Assembly: GCA_963724945.1 (NCBI GenBank)
Contig: CAVRWL010000003.1
Location: forward strand, 1,178,001 to 1,242,000
Length of the DNA stretch: 64,000 nt
Reading direction: 5' to 3'
Origin: Hyphomicrobium_A sp963724945
GTDB taxonomy: Bacteria; Pseudomonadota; Alphaproteobacteria; Rhizobiales; Hyphomicrobiaceae
Shown: positions 26,029-37,000 of the stretch, piece by piece
Numbering within the stretch: the stretch's first letter is position 1
How the letters are laid out: every line of letters begins with the position of its first letter
Made by a program: the position numbers and the translations under genes
Notes under the pieces: generated by a model
Databases searched by the model: none
What the model saw: the letters and a program-made list of their open reading frames with translations, nothing else
Told to the model about the DNA's origin: nothing

Positions 26029-26484
26029 TCATTTTGAGATTTCGACTTTGGTCAGAGAGTTGACCTTCATGCGGGTCAGGCAGTCGTTGACGGGCGACCC
26101 GTCCGAGCGGCACTCCATCACGTCGTTGATGAGGAAGCTGCCGATGTCGTCGCACTTCGTTCCGTCGAGCTCGAACAGCTTGACTGAGCGCTTCGATGGC
26201 CGCAGCGGCGCAAGGTCGAGCGCGAAGCGCCGGCCGATCACACCGTCCTTCTGAAACATCACCAGGTCGAGCTTGAAGGCATCGAACGTCTGCGTGGTTG
26301 GATTGGAGACGACGACGTAGGCGCGGCAGCCTTTGTCGGACGGCTCGAGCTTGTTGAGCTCAAGGGAGATGCTGGCGTCACTTGCGGGCTGGGTAGCTTC
26401 CTTGGACGGGGCATCCTCGGCCTGCGCGGCGGCGACGGCGATGAGGAGGACCGCCGCAGCGGAGACGACTTTTTTTGTGATCAT
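26029..26484 (-). CDS. Hypothetical secreted protein in the exb-ton operon
   Basis: A 151-residue protein with a signal peptide (MITKKVVSAAAVLLIAVAAA-QA). The mature part is a single beta-rich domain (CRAYVVVSNPTTQTFDAFKLDL, GVIGRRFALDLAPL) with cysteines at several positions (GCRAY, GTKCDD, MECRSDG, NDCLT) that could form disulfides. I do not recognise the family by name. Its position as first gene before exbB, exbD and tonB suggests a periplasmic role linked to TonB-dependent uptake. Confidence 0.75.
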   Translation of the reverse strand: MITKKVVSAAAVLLIAVAAAQAEDAPSKEATQPASDASISLELNKLEPSDKGCRAYVVVSNPTTQTFDAFKLDLVMFQKDGVIGRRFALDLAPLRPSKRSVKLFELDGTKCDDIGSFLINDVMECRSDGSPVNDCLTRMKVNSLTKVEISK

Positions 26485-26644
26485 GGGACTCTCGAAACGC
26501 AATCAATTCATGTGAGGCATCTAGCGTCTTTTACCGGGCTGAACCACAGAAGTTAGATTAACTCTCTGTGAGATTGGAAATGATCCGTCGCTTTCGTGAC
26601 CGCGCGAGAGTGCCAGCGTGTGAGCGCCGAGGAGTGATGAGCAC

Positions 26645-26660
26645 TTTGCTCTAGAGCAAA
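26645..26660. promoter_or_regulatory. 16-base perfect palindrome upstream of the exb-ton operon
   Basis: TTTGCTCTAGAGCAAA is a perfect dyad with no spacer, 161 bases upstream of the start of the first exb-operon gene (26484). It is a candidate operator; no regulator can be named from sequence. Confidence 0.45.
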
Positions 26661-26936
26661 TGATGTCTCGTACGTTGTTGTGCGAGGTGGCGTCACTTCA
26701 CTTCGGCGTAAAATGATCGCGAGCGGCAAATCTCTCTTGTTGCACATCCGAGTGTTCCCCCCATCGGGCCGTGCCGTCGCGCCGCAGCGCATGATGCACG
26801 GTGGTGTTTTTGGCTCTTCGAGCCGTCTCGCCGAGCTGGTGGCGAGGCGAACTCATGGCTGATCGCTTGCAGCCGCAGCGCTGAAATAAGCCGTCGAACA
26901 CAGGGCCTGTCAAACACGGAAAATGTTCCAACCGAA

Positions 26937-26977
26937 ATCGGGAAGAAATCCGACAAGCATCGGGAATTATTCCCGAT
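26937..26977. promoter_or_regulatory. Palindromic operator pair upstream of TonB receptor 1
   Basis: ATCGGGAATTATTCCCGAT (26959-26977) is a perfect 19-base palindrome with one central base. A degenerate copy (CGGGAAGAAATCCG) lies just upstream at about 26939-26952. The same core, CGGGAA-N3-TTCCCG, recurs upstream of receptor 2. The rest of 26661-27236 holds no gene that I can support. Confidence 0.65.
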
Positions 26978-27236
26978 AATGGTGCCGCAGCGACACACGT
27001 CGCTGACGTTACACTGTATCACGATCTTGTATTCTTGACCGAAATGTGGCGCGCGCTCTTGATAACTCATCCTGGTGAAAAGCGCCGCATGAGATCTCCG
27101 ACGAGCGAGATGATTTCCCAGCAGCGCAAGTGGCGAGACGCTGACGTCTCGCTTGCCAAGTTTGGGGTTGCCGCGACCGGCGGTTTGCCGGGAAGCGGAT
27201 AACAATTAGTCGCCTCGCGTCGTCTGGGGGTTGGTA

Positions 27237-29823
27237 ATGCGTTCTGGGTTGCAGTGTGCGCTCGTCGTCTGTCTCGTGAGTCTCTTTTCAGCTCGCGCCT
27301 TCGCGCAGCAACCGGCCGGTGGCGGCGGTGCCGCACCCAGCCCGAAGCCGAACGCCGGGGAGCTTCCCGCCGTCGAGGTGATTCAGAAGCAGGAGAAGCC
27401 GGCGACCAAGACCGCGAAGAAGAAGGCTGTGGCGAAGAAGAAGGTCGCTGCGCCGCTGCCGCAGGCGCCGCCGAACGAGCCGGCCAAGGCCGAGACGCCA
27501 GGGACGGGCGGGATCGACACCGGAACCGTCATGATGTCGCCGGTCAAGGGCAGCGGCATCCCCATCGGCAAGTTTCCCGGCGCCGTCGGACGTGCATCCG
27601 CCTCCGACGTGCAGAGCACGAGCAATGCGTCCGTGCCTGAGGCGCTGCAGAACAAGGTGCCGGGCGCCATCCTCGGCGACGCGCAAGGCAACGTCTTTCA
27701 GCGCAATCTGCAGTATCGCGGCTTCGAGGCCTCGCCCGTCAACGGCGTCGCGCAAGGCATCGCCGTCTATCAGAACGGCGTGCGCATCGATCGAGTCCTT
27801 CGGCGACATCGTCAACTGGGACTTCCTGCCCGACAACGCTATCGACGGCATCAGCATCATCGGCGCCAACCCGGTGTTCGGCCTCAACGCCATCGGTGGC
27901 GCGGCGCTCATCGTCATGCGCGACGGCTTCAATTTCCAGGGTGTCGAGATCGACAGCCGTTTTGGATCGTTCGGACGCCGTCAGGGCTCCATGGCGGTCG
28001 GGCAGCGCAGCGGCATCTGGGGCGCGTTCGTCGCCGGCGAGCTGATCCATGACGACGGCTTCCGCGACTTCTCCTCGGCCGAGATCCGCCGCATGTACGC
28101 CGACATCGGCGTCAAGAACGACGGCGTCGAGCTGCACCTCAACTATACGGGCGCCGACAACAACGTCGGCGTGACGGCGGCCGCACCCGAGCAGCTCTTG
28201 AACCTCGGCTGGAACCGCACCTTCACCTCGCCGCAGACGACCGACAACAAGCTGTCGATGCTCTCGCTCAACGGCTCGCTCAAGGCGAGCCCCTCGCTTA
28301 CATTCTCGGGCGTCGGCTACTACCGCTGGTTCCAGCAGAAGCACGTCGACGGCAACATTTCGGATGCGGCGCCGTGCGATAACAACGCGGGCGTCCTTTG
28401 CATCGACGGCGATTCGACCGAGCAGCTTTTCGGCACGGGGCCCGGAGTCAACGGGGACGGCTCCATCCCCTCAACCGTCGGCGATCTCTTGGGCTCGCTC
28501 GACCGCACGTCGGAGGATGCCCGCAGCTACGGAGGCTCGTTGCAGGGCGTCGATACGACGAGACTGTTCGGTCTCGGCAACCGGTTTCTCGTCGGCGCGA
28601 GCTACGACCACGGCACCGTCGATTACACGGCTTCGAGCGAGCTCGGCGTGTTCGCTCCGCTGTTCGTCGTCGACGGGCTCGGGATCACGCTGACTGGTCC
28701 CAATGACGTTGCCGCACGCAATCTCACGACGCAGAACGACTATGTCGGCGTCTACTTCTCGGACACGCTGGATCTCACCACCAAGCTCGCGCTCACGGTG
28801 GGCGGACGCTACAACTTCGCCCGCATCAAGATCGAGGACAACACGGGGCTTGCGCCTGAGCTCAACGGCGACAGCACGTATGAGCGCTTCAATCCGATGG
28901 CGGGCCTCACCTACGAGATCAGCAAGGGCCTGACGCTCTACGGCAGCTATGCGGAAGCCAACCGCGCTCCGACGGCGGCCGAGCTCGCCTGCGCGGACAA
29001 GGACAATCCCTGCCTGATCGAGAGCTTCTTGACCGCCGATCCGGCGTTGAAGCAGGTCGTCTCGCGCACCTTCGAGCTTGGTGTGAGGGGCCAGCTCGCG
29101 TCATGGGGCAATGACGAGAGGCTGCAGTGGTCGGCTGGTCTCTTCCGCACGGAGAACCAGGACGACATCATCACGATCGCCGATCAGACGTCGGGGCGCG
29201 GATATTTCCAGAATGCCGGAGATACGCTGCGCCAGGGCATCGAGGCCGGCCTCCAGTATCAGAACAGGCGGTGGCAGGCGTATGCGAACTATGCCTACAT
29301 CGACGCCACGTTCAGGACTGCCAACATTTTGGCGTCGCCCAACAATCCTTCCGATGCCGCCTTCGATTGCGCGGGTGGTCCGGGTACTCCGACAGTTGAT
29401 GGTGATCCTGTCTGCATCCAGGTCAGCCCCGGCGACCGGCTGCCGGGCATTCCGCGCCACAGGTTCAAAGCGGGCTTCGACTATCGGCTCACGCCGAAAT
29501 GGAAGTTCGGCGCCGATCTCATCGCCGCCAGCGACCAGATCTTCTTCGGCGACGAGGGCAACGACAACGCTCCGCTCGGCGGCTATGCCAAGGTCGATCT
29601 GCGCACGTCCTACGACGTCACCGACCACATTCAGATCTACGGCATCGTCGACAACGCGTTCGATGCGCACTACGGCCTGTTCGGCAACTTCTTCAATACC
29701 GGTGACGCCAACAGCGCCGCCGAGGCGGATCCTTCGACGGGCGGATCCTTCTTCACGAACGCGCGCACCATCACGCCCGCCCCACCTGTTGCGGCTTATG
29801 GCGGCGTGAAAGTCAGGTTCTGA
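27237..29823 (+). CDS. TonB-dependent receptor 1 (one frame break)
   Basis: An outer-membrane receptor of about 861 residues. It has a signal peptide (to about residue 23, ARAFAQ), a Gly/Ala-rich stretch, a TonB-box-like LPAVEVIQK, an unusual Lys/Ala/Pro linker (KKKAVAKKKVAA), a plug domain (GKFPGAVGR ... LQYRGFEASPVNGVAQGIAV ... ANPVFGLNAIGGAA) and a beta barrel ending in Phe (VAAYGGVKVRF). The frame breaks near 27788-27793, where an extra base separates NGVRID from ESFGDIVNWDF; length is 3n+1, as expected. The ATG at 27237 follows a GGGGG site. Receptor 2 downstream is a close paralogue. Substrate unknown. Confidence 0.88.
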
Positions 29824-29854
29824 GGCGGCACGCAGTTTCTGCTCGTTGTCCGAA

Positions 29855-29892
29855 GGCAGGCGCTCCCCACGAGGGCCTGCCTTCTTCGTTCT
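29855..29892 (+). terminator. Intrinsic terminator after TonB receptor 1
   Basis: GGCAGGC (29855-29861) pairs with GCCTGCC (29875-29881), and the stem is extended by CTC/GAG inside the loop. TTCTTCGTTCT follows directly, giving a U-rich tail. It lies 31 bases after the receptor 1 stop, so the two receptors probably have separate transcripts. Confidence 0.7.
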
Positions 29893-29915
29893 CTTGCCGT
29901 GCGCGGGAATGAGAG

Positions 29916-29930
29916 CGGGAATATTTCCCG
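29916..29930. promoter_or_regulatory. Palindromic operator upstream of TonB receptor 2
   Basis: CGGGAATATTTCCCG is a palindrome around a 3-base centre, near-identical to the core upstream of receptor 1. A direct GCGGGAAT copy lies just before it (29902-29909). A block GGTGCCGCGCCGACACAG (29968-29985) matches GGTGCCGCAGCGACACAC upstream of receptor 1 (26981-26998), followed by a TATAGT element in this copy. The spacer to the ATG at 30207 otherwise holds nothing recognised. Confidence 0.65.
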
Positions 29931-30206
29931 ATCTTCGGCGCAACTCCTCCCCCCGAAGGCGGCAAGCGGTGCCGCGCCGACACAGCCGGGGCTGTTATAG
30001 TATGGCAACCGGCTGCCGATCTTGACGCTGCGGGCGCAGCAGTCCTCACTGCCGTTCGGATCGGTTGTCGAGTCCCTTTTCCAAAATGTGTCTGCAAGGT
30101 ATGCGTCGTCGGCGCGGGCGTCGGAGGGCTTGGCTCTCGTGCGTGCGGGCGACGGTGTGGAGGAGTAGCGAGCAGAGCAAACCGTCACGGGCCTTGAGGG
30201 GGCGAT

Positions 30207-32818
30207 ATGCAGGTTGCGAAGTTGAGGCTGTTGGCGACAGCCGTCGCGTCGCTTCTGCTCATCCTCCCGGCGAGCGCACAAAGCCCGGCTCCGCAAGCTG
30301 CGCAAGGCTCTCCCCCCGCTGCCCCGCCGACCGCGCCCGCGCCGGGCGGCGCAGCGCCGACACCGGCCACTCCCGGTGCAGCCGAGCTGCCGCCGGTTGA
30401 GGTGATCCAGAAAAAGGCCCCCGCGCCGAAAGCCGGACCGAAGAAGATCGCGAAGAAAAAGAAGCCGCCGCCCGCCCCTGCCGGCGCCGCCACCGGCCCA
30501 GTCACCGGAGGCCGCTGAAGCCGGCGCGGGCGGCATCGACAGCGGCAGCGTGCTCATGTCGCCGCTCGAGGGTAGCGGCGTGCCCATTGGCAAGTTTCCT
30601 GGCGCGGTGGGCCGGTCGTCCGCATCCGATATTGAGCGTTCCGGCATCGACTACGTGCCGAACGCCATCCAGCAGACCGTGCCGGGCGCCATCCTCGAGG
30701 ACGCACAGGGCAACAACTTCCAGCAAAACCTTCAGTTCCGCGGCTTTGACTCCTCGCCCGTCAACGGCGTCCCGCAGGGCCTCGCCGTCTATCAGAACGG
30801 GGTGCGCATCAACGAGGCCTTCGGCGACATCGTCAACTGGGACTTCCTGCCCGACACCGCCATCAACGGCATCACCATCATCGGCGCTAACCCGGTGTTC
30901 GGCCTCAACGCGCTCGGCGGCGCGGTGACAGTTCAGATGCGCGACGGCTTCAACTACCAGGGCACCGATCTCGACGTTCGTGGCGGCTCGTTCGGGCGCG
31001 CTCAGGGCGAGCTTGCCTCAGGCCAGCGCAGCGGCACGTGGGGGGCGTTCTTGTCGCTCGAAGACATCTGGGACAGCGGTTGGCGCCAGTTCTCGCCGGC
31101 CAACATCCGGCGCGGTTACGCCGACGTCGGCGCCAAGGACGACACCACCGAGGTGCACCTCAATTTCACCGGCGCCGACAACTTCGTGGGCGCGACGGTG
31201 GCCGCCCCAGTGCAGCTCCTCAACCTCAACTGGAGCAACTCCTTCACCTCGCCGCAGACGACCGTCAACAAGCTGACGATGGTGTCGCTCAACGGTCAGG
31301 TGAAGGCGACCCCGACGCTGACGTTCTCGGGCGTTACGTACTACCGCTGGTTCCAGCAGAAGCACATCGACGCCAACCTCGCGGACGCCGACGGCTGCGC
31401 AACCCCGGGCCACCCGATATCGTCTGCTTTGCCGAACGATACGGGCGGCCGCCGAGCCATTCGTCGGGCCCGGATGGCCGCACCGAGGCTGTTCGACCCC
31501 AACGCCGCCTACGGCACCCTCGACCACACCTCGCAGAACGCCAATAGCTGGGGTTTGTCGGGCCAGGGCGTCGAGAAGGCGCGCGTATTCGGCCTTCCCA
31601 ATCAGTTCCTGCTCGGCGCGAGCTACGACCACGGGCGCGTGGGCTATGCGAGCAGCAGCGACCTCGGCACCTTCGGCCCCGATTTCGTGCTGACGCCGTT
31701 CGACCCGACCTTCCTCATCCTGCAGCCGGATGATTTCAATCCCCGCAACCTGACGACGCAGAACGATTACGTCGGCATCTACTTCTCCGACACGATCGAT
31801 CTCACGCCACAGCTCGCATTCACCGTCGGGGGACGCTTCAACTACGCGCGCCTCGCCATCGAGGACAACACGGGCCTCGATCCCGAGGTCAATGGCGCTC
31901 ACGTCTACGAGCGCTTCAACCCGATGACCGGCTTGACCTACCAGTTCCAGAACGGGCTGACGCTCTATGGCAGCTATGCGGAAGCCAACCGTGCGCCAAC
32001 CCCGGCCGAGCTCTCCTGCTCGGACCCGACCAATCCGTGCTTGATCGAGAGCTTCCTCACCTCCGACCCCAACCTGCAGCAGGTCGTGTCGCGCACCTTC
32101 GAGCTGGGGTTGCGGGGAAATGAGACCTATTGGAACGGCGGCAAGCTCCAGTGGAGCGCCGGGCTGTTCCACGCCATGAACTTCAACGACATCTTGGCGC
32201 TGGCGGCGCCGGAGACGGGGCGAGGCTACTTCCAGAACGTGGGCGATACACTGCGCCAGGGCGTCGAGCTGGGGCTGAACTACACGGATCAGCGGCTGAT
32301 GGCGTACGCGAATTACGCCTTCGTCGCCGCCACCATCGAGACCGATGTGCAGTTGCCCTCCCCCAACAATCCGAACGGCGTGCCGTGCAACGACGCCCCC
32401 GATGCCACGTGCTCCAACGCCACCGCGGGCGACCGGCTCCCCGGCGTGCCCGAGCACCGCTTCAAGGCGGGCTTCGACTACTGGCTCACGCACGAATGGA
32501 AATTCGGCGCCGATCTGCTTGTTGCCAGCAACCAGATCTTCTACGGCGACTGGGCCAACAACAATGCGCCGCTTGCGGGCTACGCCACCGTCAACCTGCA
32601 CAGCTCCTACGACGTCAACAAGCACGTGCAGCTTTACGGGCTGATCAACAATTTGTTCGAACTCGCGCTACGGGTTGTTCGGTACGTTCTTCGACACGGG
32701 GACGGCCAACGGAGCCGCCGCGGCCGCCGGGCTCGGCCCCAACTTCTTTACCGATCCGCGCACGATCACGCCGGCGGCACCGTTCGCGGCCTATGGTGGC
32801 GTGCGGGTCCGCTTTTAG
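30207..32818 (+). CDS. TonB-dependent receptor 2 (several frame breaks)
   Basis: Paralogue of receptor 1, about 870 residues. It has a signal peptide (MQVAKLRLLATAVASLLLIL..ASA), a Pro/Ala stretch, TonB-box-like LPPVEVIQKK, a Lys-rich linker, plug (GKFPGAVGRSS, LQFRGFDSSPVNGVPQG, GANPVFGLNALGG) and barrel. The frame must shift somewhere in 30440-30510. A deletion near 31414 and an insertion near 31487 cancel each other, and one extra A at 32660-32661 hides the true end GGVRVRF at 32818. Total length is 3n+2, which matches the net of these changes. The adaptor and RND pump genes follow. Substrate unknown; metal or metallophore uptake is a guess from context. Confidence 0.85.
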
Positions 32819-32986
32819 GAGCCTTACCTAGGTTGGCACCCGCGCCCGCACGCCGGCGACCGCCGAGCGGCTTGCGAAATCTCTAATAACCATTCTTAAA
32901 TGCCGGGACGGCAGGGCGTCTTCTGATGCCCTATGACCGCGAGGAAACACCGCGCAGCGGCGACGTAAGATCGCCCGCGCAAGAAT

Positions 32987-34090
32987 ATGGAAGCGTCTCT
33001 GGTGCGTGGTCCTGGGAAAGCTTCACTGCACCGCCGCTTACTGGGCTGGATGGTGGCAGTGGCCGTTTGTGTCGGCCTCGGAATCCTGGTGATTTCGGGA
33101 TTCGTGGAAGGACGCCAAGAGGCGACCGTCGAAGCCGAGCGCGGGGAGCCCATCAAGCCGCCTTTGCGCGTGACGCTGCCGGCGCGTGGCGAGCCCATCG
33201 TCACGATCGACAAGGCCGCACAGGACTCGATCGGTCTTGAGACGGTGTCGCCGCAGCCGGCGCCCTACCAGGATCAAATCCGCGCTTTCGGGACGGTGCT
33301 CGATCTGGCGAGCCTGACCACGCTCAACACCAACTACGTGGCGGCGGACTCGCAGCTCAAGACCGCGCAGGCGAAGCTTGCGGCGTCGCTGCCCGCCTTC
33401 GAGCGTGCACGAGCCTTGTACGCGAAGAACTTCGGCAATCTCGTCCAAGTGCAGACGACGGAAGCGGCGTTGGAGGGCGACAAGGCGGCTGTGGCCGCGG
33501 CTCAATCGCAAGTTCGCACACTGGCGGCAACCGCGATCCAGGAATGGGGACCCGTCATCGGGCGCGCGCTCGTGCGCCAAGCCGGCCTCGTCACCCGGCT
33601 GATCGAGCGCCAAGAGTTTCTTCTGCAGATCACCCTGCCGCCCGGTGACACGCTCGATCCCCCGACGACCGCCTCCGTCGAGGTCGGCGGCAGCTCGCGG
33701 CGCGCTCAAGTCCGCTACATCTCGCCTGCGACCCGAACCGATCCGAAGATCCAGGGCGTGAGCTTCTTCTACACCGCGGCCGCCAACAGCGGCATGCTGC
33801 CCGGCATGAACGCGCGCGCGTTTCTGAGCACCGGCAAGCCGATCGACGGCTTCGTCATCCCGCCGTCCGCCGTCGTCTGGTGGTCGGGACGGGCCTGGGT
33901 CTACGTCAAGACCGACGACGACGGCTTCACGCGCCGCCAGATTCCAACCGACGCGCCGGCCGACAGCGACGGCGGATTTGTCGTGCCCGTCAGCACCTTC
34001 TCCGAGCCGCACCCGGCGATCGTCGCCAAGGGCGCGCAGCTCTTGCTGTCGGAGGAGTTCCGCGCGCAGATCCAGGTCGGCGGGGACTGA
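32987..34090 (+). CDS. RND efflux periplasmic adaptor
   Basis: A 367-residue membrane-fusion protein with an N-terminal anchor (about 19-40), an alpha-helical hairpin with heptads (about 110-190: DSQLKTAQAKLAASLPAFERARALYAKN), and beta-barrel/membrane-proximal parts (residues 200-350). It should link the inner-membrane RND pump encoded next to an outer-membrane channel; no channel gene is in the window. Its stop overlaps the pump start (TGATG). Confidence 0.85.
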   Translation: MEASLVRGPGKASLHRRLLGWMVAVAVCVGLGILVISGFVEGRQEATVEAERGEPIKPPLRVTLPARGEPIVTIDKAAQDSIGLETVSPQPAPYQDQIRAFGTVLDLASLTTLNTNYVAADSQLKTAQAKLAASLPAFERARALYAKNFGNLVQVQTTEAALEGDKAAVAAAQSQVRTLAATAIQEWGPVIGRALVRQAGLVTRLIERQEFLLQITLPPGDTLDPPTTASVEVGGSSRRAQVRYISPATRTDPKIQGVSFFYTAAANSGMLPGMNARAFLSTGKPIDGFVIPPSAVVWWSGRAWVYVKTDDDGFTRRQIPTDAPADSDGGFVVPVSTFSEPHPAIVAKGAQLLLSEEFRAQIQVGGD

Positions 34091-37000
34091 TGGAGCACGA
34101 GCGCCCCGCAATGCCCGGCGCGGGTGGCATCCAGGCCGCCATCATCGGCTTCGCCGTGCGCTTCCGCGGCGTCATCGTGGCGCTCGCCATCTTGCTCCTC
34201 GGCTACGGAGCCCTCTCCGTCACGCGGGCCAAATACGACGTCTTCCCCGAGTTCGCCCCGCCGCAGGTCGGCATCCAGACGGAGGCGCCGGGGCTTACCG
34301 CCGAGCAGGTGGAGGTGCTCGTCACGCAGCCGATCGAGAACGCCATAAACGGCGTGCCGGGCGTGCAGTCGCTGCGCTCGTCCTCGATTCAGGGGCTGTC
34401 GGTCATCACCGTCATCTTCCGCCCCTCGAGCGACATCTACCTCGACCGCCAGGTCGTCTCCGAGCGCTTGGCCGAGGCCGCCCAGCATCTTCCCACTAAC
34501 GTCGCCTCGCCGACGATGACGCCGCTCACCTCGTCCTCCTCAACCGTGCTCGTGCTCGGCCTGACGTCGGAAAAGCGCTCGCTCATGGACGTGCGCACGC
34601 TCGCCGATTGGACGATCCGCCTGCGCCTGCTTGCCGTTCCCGGCGTCTCCAAGGTCGCGGTGTTCGGGGGCGACGTGCGCTCCATACAGATACAGGTGCA
34701 TCCCGATCAGCTCATCCGCTACGGGCTGTCGTTCAACGACGTGCTGGCAGCGGCGAAGAAGGCGACCGCCGTCACCGGCGCCGGCTTCATCGAGACGGAC
34801 AATCAGCGCATCGTGTTTCAGTCGGAAGGCCAATCGGTCGAGCCCGAGGACATCGCGCACACGGTGGTGGCGACCTCGGGCGGCGCCAGTGTTCTCTTGA
34901 AGGACGTCGCGGACGTGGTGAACGCGCCCGAGCCCCCCATCGGCGGGGCCGCCGTCATGGGCGAGCCGGGCGTCGTGCTCCTGGTGTCGGGGCAGCTCGG
35001 GGCCAACACCATCGACGTCACCGACGGTGTCGAGGCCGCGCTCGCCGACTTGAAGCCGGTGATCGACAAGGAGGACGTGCACATGCGTGCCGACCTCTTC
35101 CGTCCTGCCGACTTCATCGGCATCTCCACGCGCAACGTGCGCGATTCGCTTCTGCTCGGCGGCGGGCTCGTCGTCGTCGTGCTCTGTCTCTTCCTGTTCG
35201 ACCTGCGCACGGCGACCATCTCGTGCATGGCAATCCCGCTGTCGTTGCTGTCGGCGGTGGTCGTGCTCAACGCGCTCGGTGCGACGCTCAACGCCATGAC
35301 GCTCGGCGGCCTCGCGATCGCCATCGGCGAGGTCGTCGACGACGCCGTGATCGACGTGGAGAACATCACGCGGCGCCTGCGCGAGAACCGGCGAGCGGCG
35401 CATCCACTGCCCACGGCGAGCGTCATCCTCAATGCCTCGCTCGAGGTGCGCGGAGCGGTCGTCTACGCCACCTTCGCCGTCATCCTCGTCTTCCTTCCGG
35501 TCGTGTTTCTGCCGGGACTTGCCGGCCGCTTCTTTGCACCGCTCGGCCTCGCCTACGTTCTTGCCATTCTCGCCTCCCTCGTCGTCGCGCTCACCGTGAC
35601 GCCCGCGCTGTGCATGATGCTGTTCCCCAGGTCCGTGCCCAAGCTCGCCGAAGCCGCGTCTGCGCCCGTGCAGGATCCGCCGGTCTCGCGCTGGCTGCGC
35701 CGGCATTACGAGAGGCTGCTGCGCGGAATCGTCGCCCGGCCGCGCCTCACCATCGCCGCTGCGCTGGCCTTCACGTTGGCCGGCACAGCCGCGTTGCCCT
35801 TCTTCGGCGCTGAGTTCCTGCCCGAGCTGAAAGAGGGGCATTTCACCCTGCACATGGCGGCGGTGCCCGGAACGTCGATCGCCGAATCGCAGCGCATCGG
35901 CGCGCTCGTGACCAAGGCGCTGCTCAAGTTGCCCGTCGTGCGCGTCGTCTCGCAGCGGATCGGCCGTGCCGAGAAGGCGGACGATACGTGGGGCACGCAC
36001 TACAGCGAGTTCGAGGTCGACCTGAAGCGCAACTTGTCGGGAGCGGAGTCGGACCAGGCGCAAGCCGACATGCGCAAGGTGCTTGCCGGCTTCCCCGGGG
36101 TCAATTTCGCGCTGAAGCCGTTCCTGACCGAGCGCGTGGAGGAATCGCTGTCGGGCTACACTGCGTCCGTGATCGTCAATCTCTATGGCAATGATCTCGA
36201 CAAGCTCGACACGGCCGCGCGCAGCGTCGCGCGCGAGCTCGGCGAGGTGAAGGGAGCGACCGAGGTGCAGCTGCAGTCGCCGCCGGGGCTGCCGCAGCTG
36301 ACCATACGCCCGCGCAAGGCCGACCTGGAGCGCTGGGGCATGGATGCCGTCGACGTGCTCGAGGTGCTGCGCGCCGCCTACCAAGGCGACGTGGTCGGCC
36401 AGAGCTACGAGGGCAACCGCGTCTTCAATGTCATTGCGATCCTCGACACGGAGAGCCGCAACAGCGTCGCCAAGGTCGCAAACCTCCCCTTGCGCACGCC
36501 CGCCGGAAACTACGTGATGCTGCATCAGATTGCCGACGTCTATCAGGTTGCCGGCCGCTACCAGGTGCAGCATCTGGGCGGCCAGCGCGTGCAGACGGTG
36601 ACGGCGAACGTGCTCGGCCGCGACGTGACCTCGTTCGTCGCGGACGCGCGCGAGGCGATCGCCAAGCACGTTCAGCTACCGCCCGGCATTCATCTCGAGT
36701 TCGCGGGCTCGGCGCAGGCGCAGGCCGAGGCGCGGCGCAATCTGCTCATGAACTCGCTGGTCGCGGGGCTCGGTATCGTCACGCTGCTCGCCGTCGTCAC
36801 GGGCAGCTGGCGCAACGTGCTCTTGGTGCTCGCCAACATGCCGTTTGCGCTCGTCGGCGGCGTGCTCGCCGTGTTCGCCACCGGCGGCGTGCTCACGCTC
36901 GGGGCCATGGTCGGCTTCGTGACGCTGTTCGGCATCACGCTGCGCAACTCCATCATGATGATCTCGCACTTCGAGCACATCGTCGGGCAGGAGGGCACGC

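Noticed and set aside
26661..27205. Small open frames on both strands in the spacer before TonB receptor 1
   Set aside because: None has a good ribosome-binding site or recognisable sequence, and they overlap the candidate operators; the region is better explained as regulatory.
27780..27800. Programmed ribosomal frameshift in TonB receptor 1
   Set aside because: There is no slippery heptamer or downstream structure at the site, and similar breaks occur in unrelated genes, which points to sequence error.
34540..36669. A 709-codon open frame opposite the RND pump
   Set aside because: Same reason: a mirror frame of a high-GC gene with no recognisable motif, while the plus-strand frame is a full RND transporter.
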